64,000 nucleotides of DNA from Pseudoxanthomonas sp. JBR18 (GCF_028198165.1 NZ_CP116339.1:3107001-3171000), one strand, 5' to 3'; counted from the first letter of the stretch, positions 53,788 to 64,000 are shown. A program made the numbers and translations. The notes: generated by a model not told the origin, from the letters alone.

Positions 53788-54417
53788 TCAGCGCCCGCGA
53801 AACAGGCCACCGCCGAGCTTGAGCAGGTCGCCGACGTCCAGGTCGCCATCGCCATCCTGGTCCAGCAGCTTGCCCAGCAGCCCTCCGGCCAGCCCCCCGG
53901 ACTGCTGCACCTGGGCGCGTTCCTGGCCCAGCGCCTGCCCGAGTTGGTCGGCGTCGCCCTGGCCATTGCCACCCAGGAAGCGCTGCGCCAGGAACGACAG
54001 CACCACCGGTGCCAGCAGTTGCAGGAGCTGGCCGGCCTTGTCACCGCCCAGGCCCGTGGCCTGGCCCAGGCCGTTGGCGGCCATTGGGGTGCTGCCGCCG
54101 AAGATGTGCCCCAGGATTCCAGCCCCGTCGGTCTGACGACCACCGCCAGCGCCGAGCACCGCGCCCACCAGACTGCCCAGGTCGAAGCCCGATGCGGCCT
54201 GGGCGTGGTCGCGCTGCAGGGCGCCCAGCAGCGCCTCGGCGCCCTGGGGCTGCTGCGCGTTGCGGCCCAGCGCGGCGAACAACATCGGCAGCGCGGTGGC
54301 GATGGCGTTGCGGGTCTGGGCCGGGTCGGTGCCCAGTTGCGAGGACATCTGCTGCAGCGGCGCGCCCTGCAACTGCTGGAAAAGGGTGCCGGCCAAGCCG
54401 GAAAGCGCATCGTTCAT
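53788..54417 (-). CDS. YidB-like (DUF937) protein with EF-hand-like loop
   Basis: 209 residues. N-terminal DUF937 repeats (MNDALSGLAGTLFQQLQG, NAIATALPMLFAALGRNA, GAEALLGALQRDHA), a second hydrophobic helical block (GQLLQLLAPVVLSFLAQRFLGG), and near the end a loop DQDGDGDLDVGD with acidic residues at positions 1, 3, 5, 9 and 12, the EF-hand calcium pattern. YidB proteins are of unknown function. No signal peptide is seen. Confidence 0.8.
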   Translation of the reverse strand: MNDALSGLAGTLFQQLQGAPLQQMSSQLGTDPAQTRNAIATALPMLFAALGRNAQQPQGAEALLGALQRDHAQAASGFDLGSLVGAVLGAGGGRQTDGAGILGHIFGGSTPMAANGLGQATGLGGDKAGQLLQLLAPVVLSFLAQRFLGGNGQGDADQLGQALGQERAQVQQSGGLAGGLLGKLLDQDGDGDLDVGDLLKLGGGLFRGR

Positions 54418-54550
54418 GACAGGGAATCCTTCGGGTTCGGGGGAATGCCGAACTTACCGGACCTCCGTCCACCTCGGCCACCCAGCGCACCCGGCATTCG
54501 CGTGTCACGCCACGTTCCTGCAACGCGACGCCGGGCTCTATCCTGTCGCG

Positions 54551-55246
54551 ATGTCCTCGCGCGCCACCCGCCTGCTGCACCTGCTCGATGCCCTGCGCGG
54601 GCGTCGTCGTCCCGTGGCCGGCGCGCGCCTGGCCGAGGCGCTCGGCGTCAGCCTGCGCACGCTGTACCGCGACATCGCCACGTTGCGCGGGCAGGGCGCG
54701 GACATCCTCGGCGATCCCGGGGTGGGCTACGTGCTGCTTCCCGGATTCCTGCTGCCGCCGCTGAACTTCAGCGAGGACGAACTGGAGGCCCTGGCGCTGG
54801 GCGCGCGCTGGGTCACTCGACAGCCGGACACGGCGCTGGCACAGGCGGCCGAACGGGCCATGACGCGCATCGGTGCGACGCTGCCGGCCGCCGCGCGGCT
54901 GTCGATCGAGACCACGGGCCTGCTGGTGCCCACCCCGCGCGAACCGCCACCGGATGCGCCGTGGCTGCCGACGCTGCGCCTGGGGATGCGCCTGGAGCAC
55001 GTGCTGCGCATGGACTACGCGGATGGCGCGGGCCAGCCCACCCAGCGCCTGATCTGGCCGTTCGCGATGGCCTTCATGGAGGGGCTGGGCATGCTGGCGG
55101 CGTGGTGCGAGCTGCGCCGGGATTTTCGCCACTTTCGCGCCGATCGCGTCATCGACCTGGTCGATACCGGCGAGCGCTACCCCTCGCGTCGGCATGTGCT
55201 GATCAAGCGCTGGCGCACGGCCACCGGCTACGGCAGCGACTCCTGA
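54551..55246 (+). CDS. YafY-family transcriptional regulator (HTH-11 plus WYL-like)
   Basis: 231 residues from the ATG at 54551. N-terminal winged helix (RATRLLHLLDALRGRRRPVAGARLAEALGVSLRTLYRDIATLRGQG) followed by a WYL-like segment (ERAMTRIGATLP, RLIWPFAMAFMEGLGMLAAWCELRRDFRHFRADRVIDLVDT), as in YafY. Such regulators often control the next gene; the GST gene starts 58 bases later in the same direction, which fits co-transcription. Confidence 0.9.
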   Translation: MSSRATRLLHLLDALRGRRRPVAGARLAEALGVSLRTLYRDIATLRGQGADILGDPGVGYVLLPGFLLPPLNFSEDELEALALGARWVTRQPDTALAQAAERAMTRIGATLPAAARLSIETTGLLVPTPREPPPDAPWLPTLRLGMRLEHVLRMDYADGAGQPTQRLIWPFAMAFMEGLGMLAAWCELRRDFRHFRADRVIDLVDTGERYPSRRHVLIKRWRTATGYGSDS

Positions 55247-55304
55247 CAGAAGCTGTCAGCAGGAGCACCGGACACTGGCGCCTCACCTGTGACGGAGCGT
55301 TGCC

Positions 55305-55952
55305 ATGAGCGAGACCCTGACCCTCTATACCCATCCGCTGTCGCGCGGCCGCGTCGCGCGCTGGATGATCGAAGAGACCGGCCTGCCGTATGAGGCGCGG
55401 ATCCTCGACTACGGCACGGGCATGAAGTCGCCCGAGTATCTGGCGATCAATCCGATGGGCAAGGTGCCGGCCCTGCGCCACGGCGAGGCGGTGGTCACCG
55501 AGAACGCCGCCATCTGCGCCTACCTGGCCGAGCTGGTGCCCGAGCGGCGTCTGGCGCCGCCGGAGGATTCGCCGACGCGTGCGGCGTATTTCCGCTGGCT
55601 GTTCTTCCTGGCGGGTCCTTTCGAGTCGCTGATGACGGCCAGGGAGGCCGGAGCGCTCTGCGAACCGGTCAGTGCCGGCTACGGACGTGAGGAGGATGTG
55701 CTGCGCGCGCTGGAGCAGGCGGTGGAGGGACGCAAGCACCTGGCCGGCGATCACTTCACCGCGGTCGATCTGTATGCCGCCGCCTGCATTGGCTATTACC
55801 TGCGCATCGGCGCGCTCGCGCCGCGCCCGGCCTTCGTCGCCTTCGTGCAGGCGCACATGTCGCGTCCGGCCGCGCTGCGGGCGATGGAGATCGACAACGC
55901 GCTGGCACCGCAGCATCCCAACCCGAACATGCCGCCGGCCGCTGCGGCCTGA
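55305..55952 (+). CDS. Glutathione S-transferase family protein
   Basis: 215 residues: thioredoxin-like N-domain (TLTLYTHPLSRGRVARWMIEETGLPYE, cis-proline region MGKVPALRHG, then VVTENAAICAYLAEL) and the helical C-domain (HFTAVDLYAAACIGYYLRIG). Ser14 in the LSRGR segment takes the catalytic position of serine-type GSTs. The substrate is unknown. Follows the YafY-type regulator. Confidence 0.92.
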   Translation: MSETLTLYTHPLSRGRVARWMIEETGLPYEARILDYGTGMKSPEYLAINPMGKVPALRHGEAVVTENAAICAYLAELVPERRLAPPEDSPTRAAYFRWLFFLAGPFESLMTAREAGALCEPVSAGYGREEDVLRALEQAVEGRKHLAGDHFTAVDLYAAACIGYYLRIGALAPRPAFVAFVQAHMSRPAALRAMEIDNALAPQHPNPNMPPAAAA

Positions 55953-56013
55953 CCAACCCCTTCAACGCGCGATACGTCTGGCGCTCGCCTCGACGCAGAC
56001 ATGCAGGCCCATG

Positions 56014-56134
56014 TTGTGGGAGCCGCCACGGCGGCGCTGGACCTTCAGCGGAAAGCGCCATCGCCTTGTGGGAGCCGCCACGGCGGCGATGGGCCTTCAG
56101 TGGAACGCGCCATCGCCAGCGTGCTGGCTCCCAC
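56014..56134. repeat. 52 bp tandem palindromic repeat with inverted end
   Basis: Two direct copies of TTGTGGGAGCCGCCACGGC (each continuing GGCG; 56014-56036 and 56066-56088) are separated by a diverged 29-base linker that is itself repeated, giving a 52 bp period. A partial inverted copy GGCTCCCAC closes it at 56126-56134. The GCCGCC/GGCGGC core forms hairpins. This is the GTGGGAGC-type repetitive extragenic element known from pseudomonads and xanthomonads, here between the convergent GST and mutS genes. Confidence 0.8.
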
Positions 56135-56149
56135 GGGGCCTGTGTCGCG

Positions 56150-58756
56150 TTACAGCAGCGCCTTGAGCCGGTACAGCGCCTCGAGCGCCTGCTTGGGAGT
56201 CAGCTCATCGGGATCCAGCGCGGCCAGGGCGTCCTGCGCCGCTGAAGGCGCGGGCGCGAACAGGCCGAACTGCTGTGGCGCATCCAGCGCGGTGGGCGCC
56301 ATGGTCGAGGCCTGGGTGTCGCTGCCGCGCTGTTCGAGCTCGGCCAGGCGACGACGCGCCTGGGCCAGGGTGGTGCGCGGCAGGCCGGCCAAGGCGGCCA
56401 CCTGCAGGCCGAAGCTGCGGTTGGCCGCGCCATCCTTCACCGCATGCATGAACACCAGCGACTCGCCGTGCTCGACGGCATCCAGGTGCACATTCGCAAT
56501 CCCGCTCGGGCCGCCTTCGACGGTCTCGCCGGCCAGCGCCGTCAATTCGAAGTAGTGCGTGGCGAAGAGCGTGTAACACCGGTTGGCGTGGGCCAGGTGG
56601 CGGGCGACGGCGTCGGCCAGGGCCAGGCCGTCGTAGGTCGAGGTGCCGCGCCCGATCTCGTCCATCAGTACCAGCGATTCGCGCGTGGCGTGATGCAGGA
56701 TGTAGCTGGTCTCGGCCATTTCCACCATGAAGGTGGACTGGCCCTTGGCCAAGTCGTCGCCGGCGCCGATGCGGGTGAGGATGCGGTCGATCGGGCCGAT
56801 CTGTGCGCGTGAGGCCGGCACGAAGCTGCCGATATGCGCCAGCAGCACGATCAGCGCGTTCTGGCGCATGTAGGTCGACTTGCCGCCCATGTTGGGGCCG
56901 GTGATGACGAGCATGCGCCGTGCCTCGGCGGTATCACTGCCGTCCAGGCGCAGATCATTGGGCTCGAACGGTTCGCTGCGCACGGCCTCGACCACCGGAT
57001 GGCGGCCGCGTTCGATCACCAGGCACGGCGCATCGGACAACGCCGGACGCGTCCAGTCCAGCGCCTGGGCGCGCTCGGCGAAGGCGCACAGCACGTCCAG
57101 CTCGCTCAAGGCCAGGGCGCAGCGCTTGAGCGGTTCGATCACTTCGTTGAGCGCGTCCAGCAGCTGCTCGTACAGCACGCGTTCGCGCGACAGGGCGCGC
57201 TCGCGTGCCGACAGGACCTTGTCCTCGAAGGTCTTCAACTCTTCGGTGATGTAGCGCTCGGCATTGGTCAGGGTCTGCCGACGCGTGTAATGCACCGGCG
57301 CCTTGTCCGATTGGCCCTTGCTGATCTCGATGTAATAGCCGTGGACGCGGTTGTAGCCCACTTTCAGCGTGGCGATGCCGCTGGTCTCGCGCTCGCGGGT
57401 CTCCAGGTCGATCAGGAACTGGTCGGCGTTGGTGGACAGCTGGCGCAGTTCGTCCAGCTCGGCATCGAAGCCGGCGGCGATCACCCCGCCATCGGTGAGT
57501 TTGAGCGGCGGCTGTTCGGCCACGCCGGTGACCAGCAGATGCGCGGTGGCGTCGTGCTCGCCCATCGCCGCGGCCAGCGCGCCCAGGCGCGGCGAATCCA
57601 GCGGCCCCAGCAGTTCGCGCAAGCGCGGCAGCAGGGCCAGGCTGTTGCGCAGCGTGGACAGATCGCGCGGGCGCGCCGAGCGCAGCGCCACGCGGGTGAG
57701 GATCCGTTCGACGTCACCGAAGGCGCGGAAGGCGTCGCGCAGGTCCGCCTCGGTACCGCGGTCGATCAGCGTCTCCACCGCGTGGTGACGCTGGTGCAGC
57801 ACGCTGCGGTCGCGCAGCGGGCGATGCAGCCAGCGGCGCAGCAGGCGCCCGCCCATCGGGGTGACCGTGCTGTCCAGGATGCCGAGCAGGGTGTGGCGGG
57901 TGTCGCCGTCCACGCGCGTGTCCAGCTCCAGATGGCGGCGCGTGGCCGCGTTCATCGCGATGGCCTCGCCCGAGGACTCGAAGGCGATCGCGGTCAGGTG
58001 CGGCAGCTGCGACCTCTGGGTTTCCTCCACATAGCCCAGCAGCGCGCCAGCGGCGGCGATGGCCTGTGGCTTGTCCTCGATGCCAAAGCCGGTCAGGTCA
58101 TGCAGCCTGAAGAACTGCAGGAGCTGGCGCCGGCCGCTGTCGGCATCGAACAACCATGGCGCACGGCGACGCGCACCGGTGCGCGTGGCCAGGAAGGGCG
58201 GCCAGCCTTCTTCGTCGGGGACCAGCAGTTCGGCCGGCTCCAGGCGGGCCAGTTCGGCTTCCAGTGCGTCGTCGCTGTCGACTTCGTTGACCAGGAAGCG
58301 CCCGCCGGCCAGGTCGGCCCACGCCAGTCCATACCCGGATTTGCCGCGCGAAAGCGCCATCAGCAGCGTGTCGCGGCGCTCGTTGAGCAGGGCCTCGTCG
58401 GTCACCGTGCCGGGGGTAACGATGCGCACCACCTTGCGTTCGACCAAGCCCTTGGCCAGCGCCGGGTCGCCGATCTGCTCGCAGATCGCGACCGATTCGC
58501 CCAGCGCCACCAACCGCGCCAGATAGCCTTCGTAGGCATGCACCGGCACCCCGGCCATCGGGATCGGCGCGCCGCCGGAGCTGCCGCGCTGGGTCAGAGT
58601 GATGTCCAGCAGCCGCGCGGCCTTGCGCGCGTCGTCGTAGAACAGTTCGTAGAAGTCCCCCATGCGGAAGAACAGCAGCAGGTCCGGGTACTCGGACTTG
58701 GCTGCGAAGAACTGCTTCATCAGCGGGGTGTGTTCGGGCGACGCGGTCTTGGACAT
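56150..58756 (-). CDS. mutS: DNA mismatch repair protein MutS
   Basis: 868 residues from the ATG at 58756 ([20 protein letters not shown]). Mismatch-binding domain with the Phe-X-Glu motif in GDFYELF, connector and clamp domains, and the C-terminal ATPase: GPNMGGKST (around residue 620), [12 protein letters not shown] and THYFELT, ending in the short dimerisation tail. Upstream in-frame codons are not conserved. In xanthomonads mutS lies close to cinA-lexA-recA; here a GH3 gene lies between. Confidence 0.97.
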   Translation of the reverse strand: MSKTASPEHTPLMKQFFAAKSEYPDLLLFFRMGDFYELFYDDARKAARLLDITLTQRGSSGGAPIPMAGVPVHAYEGYLARLVALGESVAICEQIGDPALAKGLVERKVVRIVTPGTVTDEALLNERRDTLLMALSRGKSGYGLAWADLAGGRFLVNEVDSDDALEAELARLEPAELLVPDEEGWPPFLATRTGARRRAPWLFDADSGRRQLLQFFRLHDLTGFGIEDKPQAIAAAGALLGYVEETQRSQLPHLTAIAFESSGEAIAMNAATRRHLELDTRVDGDTRHTLLGILDSTVTPMGGRLLRRWLHRPLRDRSVLHQRHHAVETLIDRGTEADLRDAFRAFGDVERILTRVALRSARPRDLSTLRNSLALLPRLRELLGPLDSPRLGALAAAMGEHDATAHLLVTGVAEQPPLKLTDGGVIAAGFDAELDELRQLSTNADQFLIDLETRERETSGIATLKVGYNRVHGYYIEISKGQSDKAPVHYTRRQTLTNAERYITEELKTFEDKVLSARERALSRERVLYEQLLDALNEVIEPLKRCALALSELDVLCAFAERAQALDWTRPALSDAPCLVIERGRHPVVEAVRSEPFEPNDLRLDGSDTAEARRMLVITGPNMGGKSTYMRQNALIVLLAHIGSFVPASRAQIGPIDRILTRIGAGDDLAKGQSTFMVEMAETSYILHHATRESLVLMDEIGRGTSTYDGLALADAVARHLAHANRCYTLFATHYFELTALAGETVEGGPSGIANVHLDAVEHGESLVFMHAVKDGAANRSFGLQVAALAGLPRTTLAQARRRLAELEQRGSDTQASTMAPTALDAPQQFGLFAPAPSAAQDALAALDPDELTPKQALEALYRLKALL

Positions 58757-58880
58757 CGGAGCGCAGGGGGAAAGTGACCGCAGATTGTAAAACGTGCGCC
58801 GCCGCAGCCGGGGTGTCATGCCCCGGATGCGGCGGTCGGCGACATGCGCGGCCCGCCGCGCCGCGGGCTTGCGCGCTGGA

Positions 58881-61166
58881 TCAGGCCGGCAGTTCGAAGG
58901 TGGCGTGCAGGCCGTCCACTTCGGCCGAGGGAGCGACCCACAGGTCGAAGACACCCGGTTCCACCGTCGGCTTGAGGTCCTGGCCGATGAACAGCAGATC
59001 CTCGCGGCGCAGGGTGAAGCGCACTTCGGCGCTGCCACCGGCGGCGATGGCGACCTTGCGGAAATCCTTCAGCTCCTGGATCGGGCGGGTGATGCTGGCC
59101 GCCCGATCGTGCACGTAGAGCTGCACGACCTCCTCGGCCGCGCGGTCGCCGCGGTTGTGCACGGTGGCGCGCACTTCCAGCGTGCCAGCGGCCTGGAGCT
59201 TGCCATCGCCGATGTCCAGCGCGCCGTATTCGGGACGCCCGTAGGTCAGGCCGTGGCCGAAGGGGAATAGCGCCGAATTGGGGATGGTCGTGTAGTGGGT
59301 CTTGAACGCCGTCAGCGCTTCGGGCTTGGGATCGGGGCGGCCGGTGATCTTGTGATCGTAGTAGTACGGCACCTGGCCCGGCTCGCGCGGGAAACTGACC
59401 GGCAAGCGCCCGGAAGGCCCGGTCTTGCCGAACAGGACGTCGGCCAGCCCCGCACCCGAGGATGACCCGAGGAACCAGGCGACCAGGATGGCCTTGGTCT
59501 TGGGCACCACCGTGTCCAGCGCCAATGCGCGCCCGTTGCTGAGCACGACCACCACCGGCTTGCCCGTGGCCGCCACCGCGTCCAGCAGGTCCAGTTGCAC
59601 CTTGGGAATGGTGATGGAGGTGTGCGAGTGCGCCTCGCCCGAATCATCGCGGGACTCGCCGATGGCCATCACGACGACATCGGACGCACGGGCCGCCTCG
59701 ACGGCGGCCTGGATGCCGCCGGCCAGCGCGGTGGCATAGCCGCTGCCGGCCACCACGCGCAGCAGCGAGGCATCGGCCATCGCGCTCTTCATGCCCTGGG
59801 CCAGATCGCTGCCCGAGTCGTCACCGTTGAACAGGGTCCACGGGCCCTTGGTGCTGTCCCAGTCCTGCGCCACCGGGCCGATCAGGGCGATGCGCTGGCC
59901 GCTGGAGCGCAGCGGCAGGATGTCGTCGTCGTTCTTCAGCAGCACCACGGACTTGCGCGCGGCTTCGCGCGCGAGCTCGAGCGTTTCGGGCAGGCGCTGA
60001 CGCGAAGGCGCCTGCGGCTTGATCCGGCGGAACGGGTCATCGAACAGGCCCAGCTGCGCCTTGAGCTGCAGCACGCGCCGCACCGAGCGGTCGATGACCG
60101 CCATTGGCACCTCACCGCTCTTGACCAGGTCCGGCAGGTGCTTCAGGTACAGGCCGCTCTGCATGCTCATGTCCACCCCGGCCAGGATCGCCAGCCGGGT
60201 CGCGTCGCGCCCGTCGCGGGCGAAACCATGCGCGATCAGCTCCTCATCGCCGGTGTAGTCGGACACCACCACGCCGCTGAAGTCCCACTCGCCGCGCAGC
60301 ACATCGTCCAGCAGCCATTTGTTGGCCGTGGCCGGGATGCCGGAGATCTCGTTGAACGAGGCCATGGTGGTCATCGCCCCGGCATCGAAACCGGCCTGGA
60401 ACGGCGGGAAGTAGGTCTGCCGCAGGACGCGCTCGGACACGTCGGTGGTGTTGTAGTCCAGGCCGCCCTCGGCCGCGCCATAGGCGCAGAAATGTTTCGG
60501 ACAGGCGACCACGGCCTCCGGATCGTCCAGGCCCTTGTCGCCCTGGAAGCCGCGCACCCGGGCCTGGGCCATGCGCCGTCCCAGCAGGACGTCCTCGCCA
60601 GCGCCCTCCACGCCGCGGCCCCAGCGCGCATCACGGGCGATATCCACCATCGGCGCGAACGTCCAATCGATGCCCACCGCCGAGGCCTCCATCGCCGCCG
60701 CGCGCGCGGTGCGCTGGGCCAGGTCCGGTTCGAAGCTGGCCGATTCGCCCAGCGGCACCGGGAACACCGTGGTGAAGCCGTGGATCACGTCGGCGGCGAA
60801 CAGCATCGGAATCTTCAGCCGGCTCCGCATGGCGGCCTTCTGCAGGCGCTCGTGGTAGAGCACGTTGGAGCTGTTGAACACGCCGGTCAGTTGGCCGGCT
60901 TTGGCCGCCGCGATCTGCGCGGTCACCGCGCTGGTGGCGGTCACCGGATTGGCCGCCGCCGCCGCGCCGTTCTGCATGGCCGCCGCGAACAGGGTCAACT
61001 GGCCGGCCTTCTCCTCCAGGGTCATCTTGCCGATGAGGTCTTCGATGAAGGCTGGCGCCTTGATCGGGGTGCGCCCGAGCGCGAAGCCCATCGGAACCTG
61101 CGACAGCAGGGTGGCCGCGCCCGTGGCCACCAGCAATTGGCGGCGCGTGATGCCTGATCGTGTCAT
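58881..61166 (-). CDS. bglX: Periplasmic GH3 beta-glucosidase (BglX type)
   Basis: 761 residues. N-terminus with a twin-arginine signal ([17 protein letters not shown]). GH3 domain: [39 protein letters not shown], catalytic nucleophile Asp303 in VVVSDYTGD; the GH3-C domain follows, and a fibronectin III-like domain ends it ([25 protein letters not shown]). It probably hydrolyses beta-glucosides or xylosides from plant polymers. A LacI-type palindrome lies 61 bases upstream. Confidence 0.92.
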   Translation of the reverse strand: MTRSGITRRQLLVATGAATLLSQVPMGFALGRTPIKAPAFIEDLIGKMTLEEKAGQLTLFAAAMQNGAAAAANPVTATSAVTAQIAAAKAGQLTGVFNSSNVLYHERLQKAAMRSRLKIPMLFAADVIHGFTTVFPVPLGESASFEPDLAQRTARAAAMEASAVGIDWTFAPMVDIARDARWGRGVEGAGEDVLLGRRMAQARVRGFQGDKGLDDPEAVVACPKHFCAYGAAEGGLDYNTTDVSERVLRQTYFPPFQAGFDAGAMTTMASFNEISGIPATANKWLLDDVLRGEWDFSGVVVSDYTGDEELIAHGFARDGRDATRLAILAGVDMSMQSGLYLKHLPDLVKSGEVPMAVIDRSVRRVLQLKAQLGLFDDPFRRIKPQAPSRQRLPETLELAREAARKSVVLLKNDDDILPLRSSGQRIALIGPVAQDWDSTKGPWTLFNGDDSGSDLAQGMKSAMADASLLRVVAGSGYATALAGGIQAAVEAARASDVVVMAIGESRDDSGEAHSHTSITIPKVQLDLLDAVAATGKPVVVVLSNGRALALDTVVPKTKAILVAWFLGSSSGAGLADVLFGKTGPSGRLPVSFPREPGQVPYYYDHKITGRPDPKPEALTAFKTHYTTIPNSALFPFGHGLTYGRPEYGALDIGDGKLQAAGTLEVRATVHNRGDRAAEEVVQLYVHDRAASITRPIQELKDFRKVAIAAGGSAEVRFTLRREDLLFIGQDLKPTVEPGVFDLWVAPSAEVDGLHATFELPA

Positions 61167-61226
61167 GCCGTTTCCCTTCCCAAAATGGCGAATCGATAGT
61201 GCCGTCTGGTCGCGGCAGGGGCGTCA

Positions 61227-61242
61227 ATGTAACCGATTACAT
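61227..61242. promoter_or_regulatory. LacI-type operator upstream of bglX
   Basis: ATGTAACCGATTACAT, an almost perfect 16 bp palindrome with a central CG, as bound by LacI/GalR regulators. It is 61 bases from the bglX start and 104 from the cinA start. No LacI gene is in the window. Confidence 0.5.
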
Positions 61243-61345
61243 CGACTGCCGATGCTGCACTGCGGGAGGGCTGGGGATGGGACGCCAGCCGAGGCGAATG
61301 GACGCGATCTGGGATACTTCACAGACCTCCACGCCATGGCGCGCC

Positions 61346-61834
61346 ATGTCTCCCACCGATTCCCAACTCGAACAGTTGGCCGTTTCCGTCGGCCAGCACC
61401 TGCGCGCGGGCCACGACATGCTGGTCACCGCCGAAAGCTGCACCGGCGGCTGGATTGCCAAGGCCATGACCGACATTGCCGGCTCCTCGGCGTTCTTCGA
61501 CTGCGGCATGGCCGCCTACAGCTATGAGGCCAAGCAGGCACTGCTGGGCGTGCGCCCGCAGACGCTGGAGACCTTTGGCGCGGTCAGCCGCGAGACGGTG
61601 ATCGAGATGGTGTCCGGCGCCCTGGTCAATTCCGGCGCCAGCGTGGCCGTGGCCGTCACCGGCATCGCCGGCCCCGGCGGCGGCAGCCCGGACAAACCGG
61701 TCGGCATGGTCTGGATCGGCTGGAAGCGCCGCGGCGGCTACGCCCGCGCCGAGGTCTACCAGTTCGACGGGGACCGTGACGCGGTACGCCGACAGACGGT
61801 GGCGGCGGCGTTGAATGGACTGATCGCCGCCTAG
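61346..61834 (+). CDS. pncC: CinA C-terminal domain protein, nicotinamide-nucleotide amidase
   Basis: 162 residues from the ATG at 61346: only the C-terminal CinA/PncC domain, with TAESCTGGWIAKAMTDIAGSSAFFDCGMAAYSYEAK and VAVTGIAGPGGGSPDKPVGMVWIG. It deamidates NMN to NaMN to recycle NAD after ligase action. It lies directly upstream of lexA, the order usual in Xanthomonas; 61 bases separate them, and the lexA promoter occupies that gap. Confidence 0.93.
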   Translation: MSPTDSQLEQLAVSVGQHLRAGHDMLVTAESCTGGWIAKAMTDIAGSSAFFDCGMAAYSYEAKQALLGVRPQTLETFGAVSRETVIEMVSGALVNSGASVAVAVTGIAGPGGGSPDKPVGMVWIGWKRRGGYARAEVYQFDGDRDAVRRQTVAAALNGLIAA

Positions 61835-61858
61835 CGCCGGCGAATGTGAGGGCAGGGC

Positions 61859-61893
61859 TTGCAGGGGGCGTGTGTTAGTAGTAATACTACTAA
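61859..61893 (+). promoter_or_regulatory. lexA promoter with LexA box
   Basis: TTAGTAGTAATACTACTAA at 61875-61893, a perfect palindrome around one central base and identical to the known Xanthomonas LexA box. A -35 (TTGCAG, 61859-61864), 17-base spacer and -10 (TAATAC, 61882-61887) put the -10 inside the box, so LexA would block its own transcription. Confidence 0.9.
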
Positions 61894-61895
61894 CC

Positions 61896-62540
61896 ATGCA
61901 GCTCACCGACACCCAGCAGGCCATCCTGGCCATGATCGCCGAACGGCTCGAGGCCGAAGGCATGCCGCCGTCGCAGACGGAGATCGCCCGTGCGCTGGGC
62001 TTCAAGGGCGTGCGGGCCGCGCAGTACCATCTGGAAGCGCTGGAGGCCGCGGGCGCCATCGAGCGGATTCCGGGCCGGGCACGTGGCATCCGCCTGCTGC
62101 GGGCGCCGCAACCGGCGCAGGCAGCGATGGCCTTCGCGCCGGCCAATGAGGAATCCGCCCTGCGCCTGCCGGTGCTGGGCCGGGTGGCGGCCGGTGCGCC
62201 GATCGGCGCCGATGCCGACCACCACGACTACGTGGTGCTGGACCGGGTGTTCTTTTCGCCTTCGCCGGACTACCTGCTCAAGGTCAAGGGCGACTCGATG
62301 CGCGACGAAGGCATCTTCGAGGGCGACCTGATCGGCGTGCACCGCACCGGCGATGCGCGCAGTGGCCAGATCGTGGTGGCCCGCATCGATGAGGAAATCA
62401 CCGTCAAGCTGTTGAAGATCGGGCGCGATGCCATCCGCCTGCTGCCGCGCAATCCGGACTATTCGCCCATCGAGGTGAGGCCGGACCAGGAGTTCGCCAT
62501 CGAAGGCCTGTATTGCGGGCTGGTCAGGCCTAACCGGTGA
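61896..62540 (+). CDS. lexA: SOS-response repressor LexA
   Basis: 214 residues from the ATG at 61896. N-terminal winged helix (TQQAILAMIAERLEAEGMPPSQTEIARALGFKGVRAAQYHLEALEA), then the self-cleaving S24 domain: scissile bond Ala99-Gly100, Ser134 in KGDSM and Lys171 in ITVKLL. There is no ribosome binding site: the operator ends three bases before the ATG, and the predicted transcript starts about there, so translation may be leaderless. Xanthomonads often have two LexA proteins; this is the recA-linked one. Confidence 0.96.
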   Translation: MQLTDTQQAILAMIAERLEAEGMPPSQTEIARALGFKGVRAAQYHLEALEAAGAIERIPGRARGIRLLRAPQPAQAAMAFAPANEESALRLPVLGRVAAGAPIGADADHHDYVVLDRVFFSPSPDYLLKVKGDSMRDEGIFEGDLIGVHRTGDARSGQIVVARIDEEITVKLLKIGRDAIRLLPRNPDYSPIEVRPDQEFAIEGLYCGLVRPNR

Positions 62541-62709
62541 GCGCGCGCCGCAGACAGGAGTTTTCCCACAACGCGTGTCGGCGTTGTCCGCTGCCGCCGA
62601 TGGGCCTAGCGCAATAAGTTTCGATGCGAGACGGCCGGTCTCAACCCGTGCGATGGCCGCCCCGTAGATTGCTTCCCAACAGATTTCCACCCCTTTGAGG
62701 ACACTGACA

Positions 62710-63744
<1,035 letters not shown>

Positions 63745-63756
63745 GTTCATCGGTTC

Positions 63757-63852
63757 CATGCGGGCCGGCGCCGCTGTCAGTGGCGGGGCCGGCCTGCATG
63801 GGGCGATGTTGGATCAGGGCAGGGGCGTCGTTCCGGACGCCCTTGTCTGTTT
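63757..63852 (+). terminator. Hairpins between recA and recX
   Basis: An imperfect long GC hairpin (63757-63800, outer arms CATGC/GCATG) is followed by a 9 bp stem AGGGGCGTC (63821-63829) / GACGCCCTT (63836-63844) and GTCTGTTT. Partial termination here would keep RecX lower than RecA, as is usual. Confidence 0.5.
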
Positions 63853-63905
63853 CAGCGCGTCCGCGTCCGCACCCGGCATGCGCATCGTCACAAGTAGAGG
63901 TCTGC

Positions 63906-64000
63906 ATGGATGAGGAGCATCTGCCCGCATCCCAGGCGAGCGGCAAAGGCCGTCGCCGCCGCCCCGAGCCGACTCCGGTACAGCGCGCCCTGGCGCTGCT
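63906..64000 (+). CDS. recX: Regulatory protein RecX, 3' part outside window
   Basis: Only the first 31 complete codons are present (MDEEHLPASQASGKGRRRRP, then EPTPVQRALAL). The PVQRALALL segment is the start of the RecX repeat fold, and its place after recA is conserved. RecX caps and disassembles RecA filaments. An ATG at 63910 is out of frame. Confidence 0.8.
   Translation, partial: MDEEHLPASQASGKGRRRRPEPTPVQRALAL

Overview
The window is one contiguous stretch of a GC-rich (by eye about two thirds G+C) gammaproteobacterial chromosome, best matched to the Xanthomonadaceae (Xanthomonas, Stenotrophomonas, Pseudoxanthomonas and relatives). The strongest pointer is the operator TTAGTAGTAATACTACTAA directly in front of lexA, which is the known LexA box of this family. 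The order cinA-lexA-recA-recX, an emrR-emrC-emrA-emrB efflux operon as in Stenotrophomonas, and many TonB/GH3/S9-type proteins agree. I see no tRNA or rRNA gene, prophage, insertion sequence or CRISPR array. This is mostly core genome.

Layout. 1-4.6 kb: tgt (5' end missing), yajC, secD, secF, the Sec-associated motor. 4.7-13.5 kb: a dienelactone-hydrolase-like protein, ispB divergent from ssb, an HDOD protein, an OPT peptide transporter, a small P-loop kinase and a secreted S9 peptidase. 13.9-19 kb: a DUF3311/sodium-symporter pair, a CorA channel, a PadR regulator coupled to a membrane sensor protein, and a DUF2306 membrane protein enclosed by two inverted copies of a ~75 bp repeat. 19-25 kb: intracellular PHB depolymerase, methyltransferase, HemJ, lipoprotein alkaline phosphatase, DAACS symporter. 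25-33 kb: thioesterase, two NlpC/P60 endopeptidases in tandem, SlyD, DUF418, glutathione reductase, a LysR regulator divergent from a secreted esterase. 33-38 kb: emrRCAB efflux operon. 38-45.5 kb: a translation and secretion cluster: ccsA-like gene, ffh, an NMO-like flavoprotein, a class IV aminotransferase, rpsP-rimM-trmD-rplS, two tiny lipoproteins, hslR. 45.5-51 kb: MATE exporter, then a thiamine uptake unit read leftward (TPP riboswitch, TonB-dependent receptor, PnuC/PnuT transporter) preceded by an APH-fold kinase. 51-56 kb: katG with an OxyR-like site, YidB-like protein, YafY-type regulator, GST, then a 52 bp tandem repeat. 56-64 kb: mutS, a TAT-exported GH3 glucosidase, cinA/pncC, lexA, recA and the first part of recX.

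Regulation is unusually readable. Besides the LexA box and TPP riboswitch there are convincing inverted-repeat operators for EmrR and PadR, an OxyR-type site at katG, a LysR T-N11-A box, a LacI-type palindrome near the glucosidase, and a CRP/Clp-type site in front of one NlpC/P60 gene. Several convergent gene pairs are separated by strong bidirectional hairpin terminators.

I did not find a clearly new multi-gene system. The best leads are the repeat-bounded DUF2306 gene, a 21 bp motif shared almost exactly by two intergenic regions 6.5 kb apart, the kinase beside the thiamine riboswitch unit, and the PadR/sensor pair. Coordinates of starts were chosen by reading start codons, ribosome binding sites, overlaps and family alignments by eye; all functional statements rest on motif recognition, with no database search.
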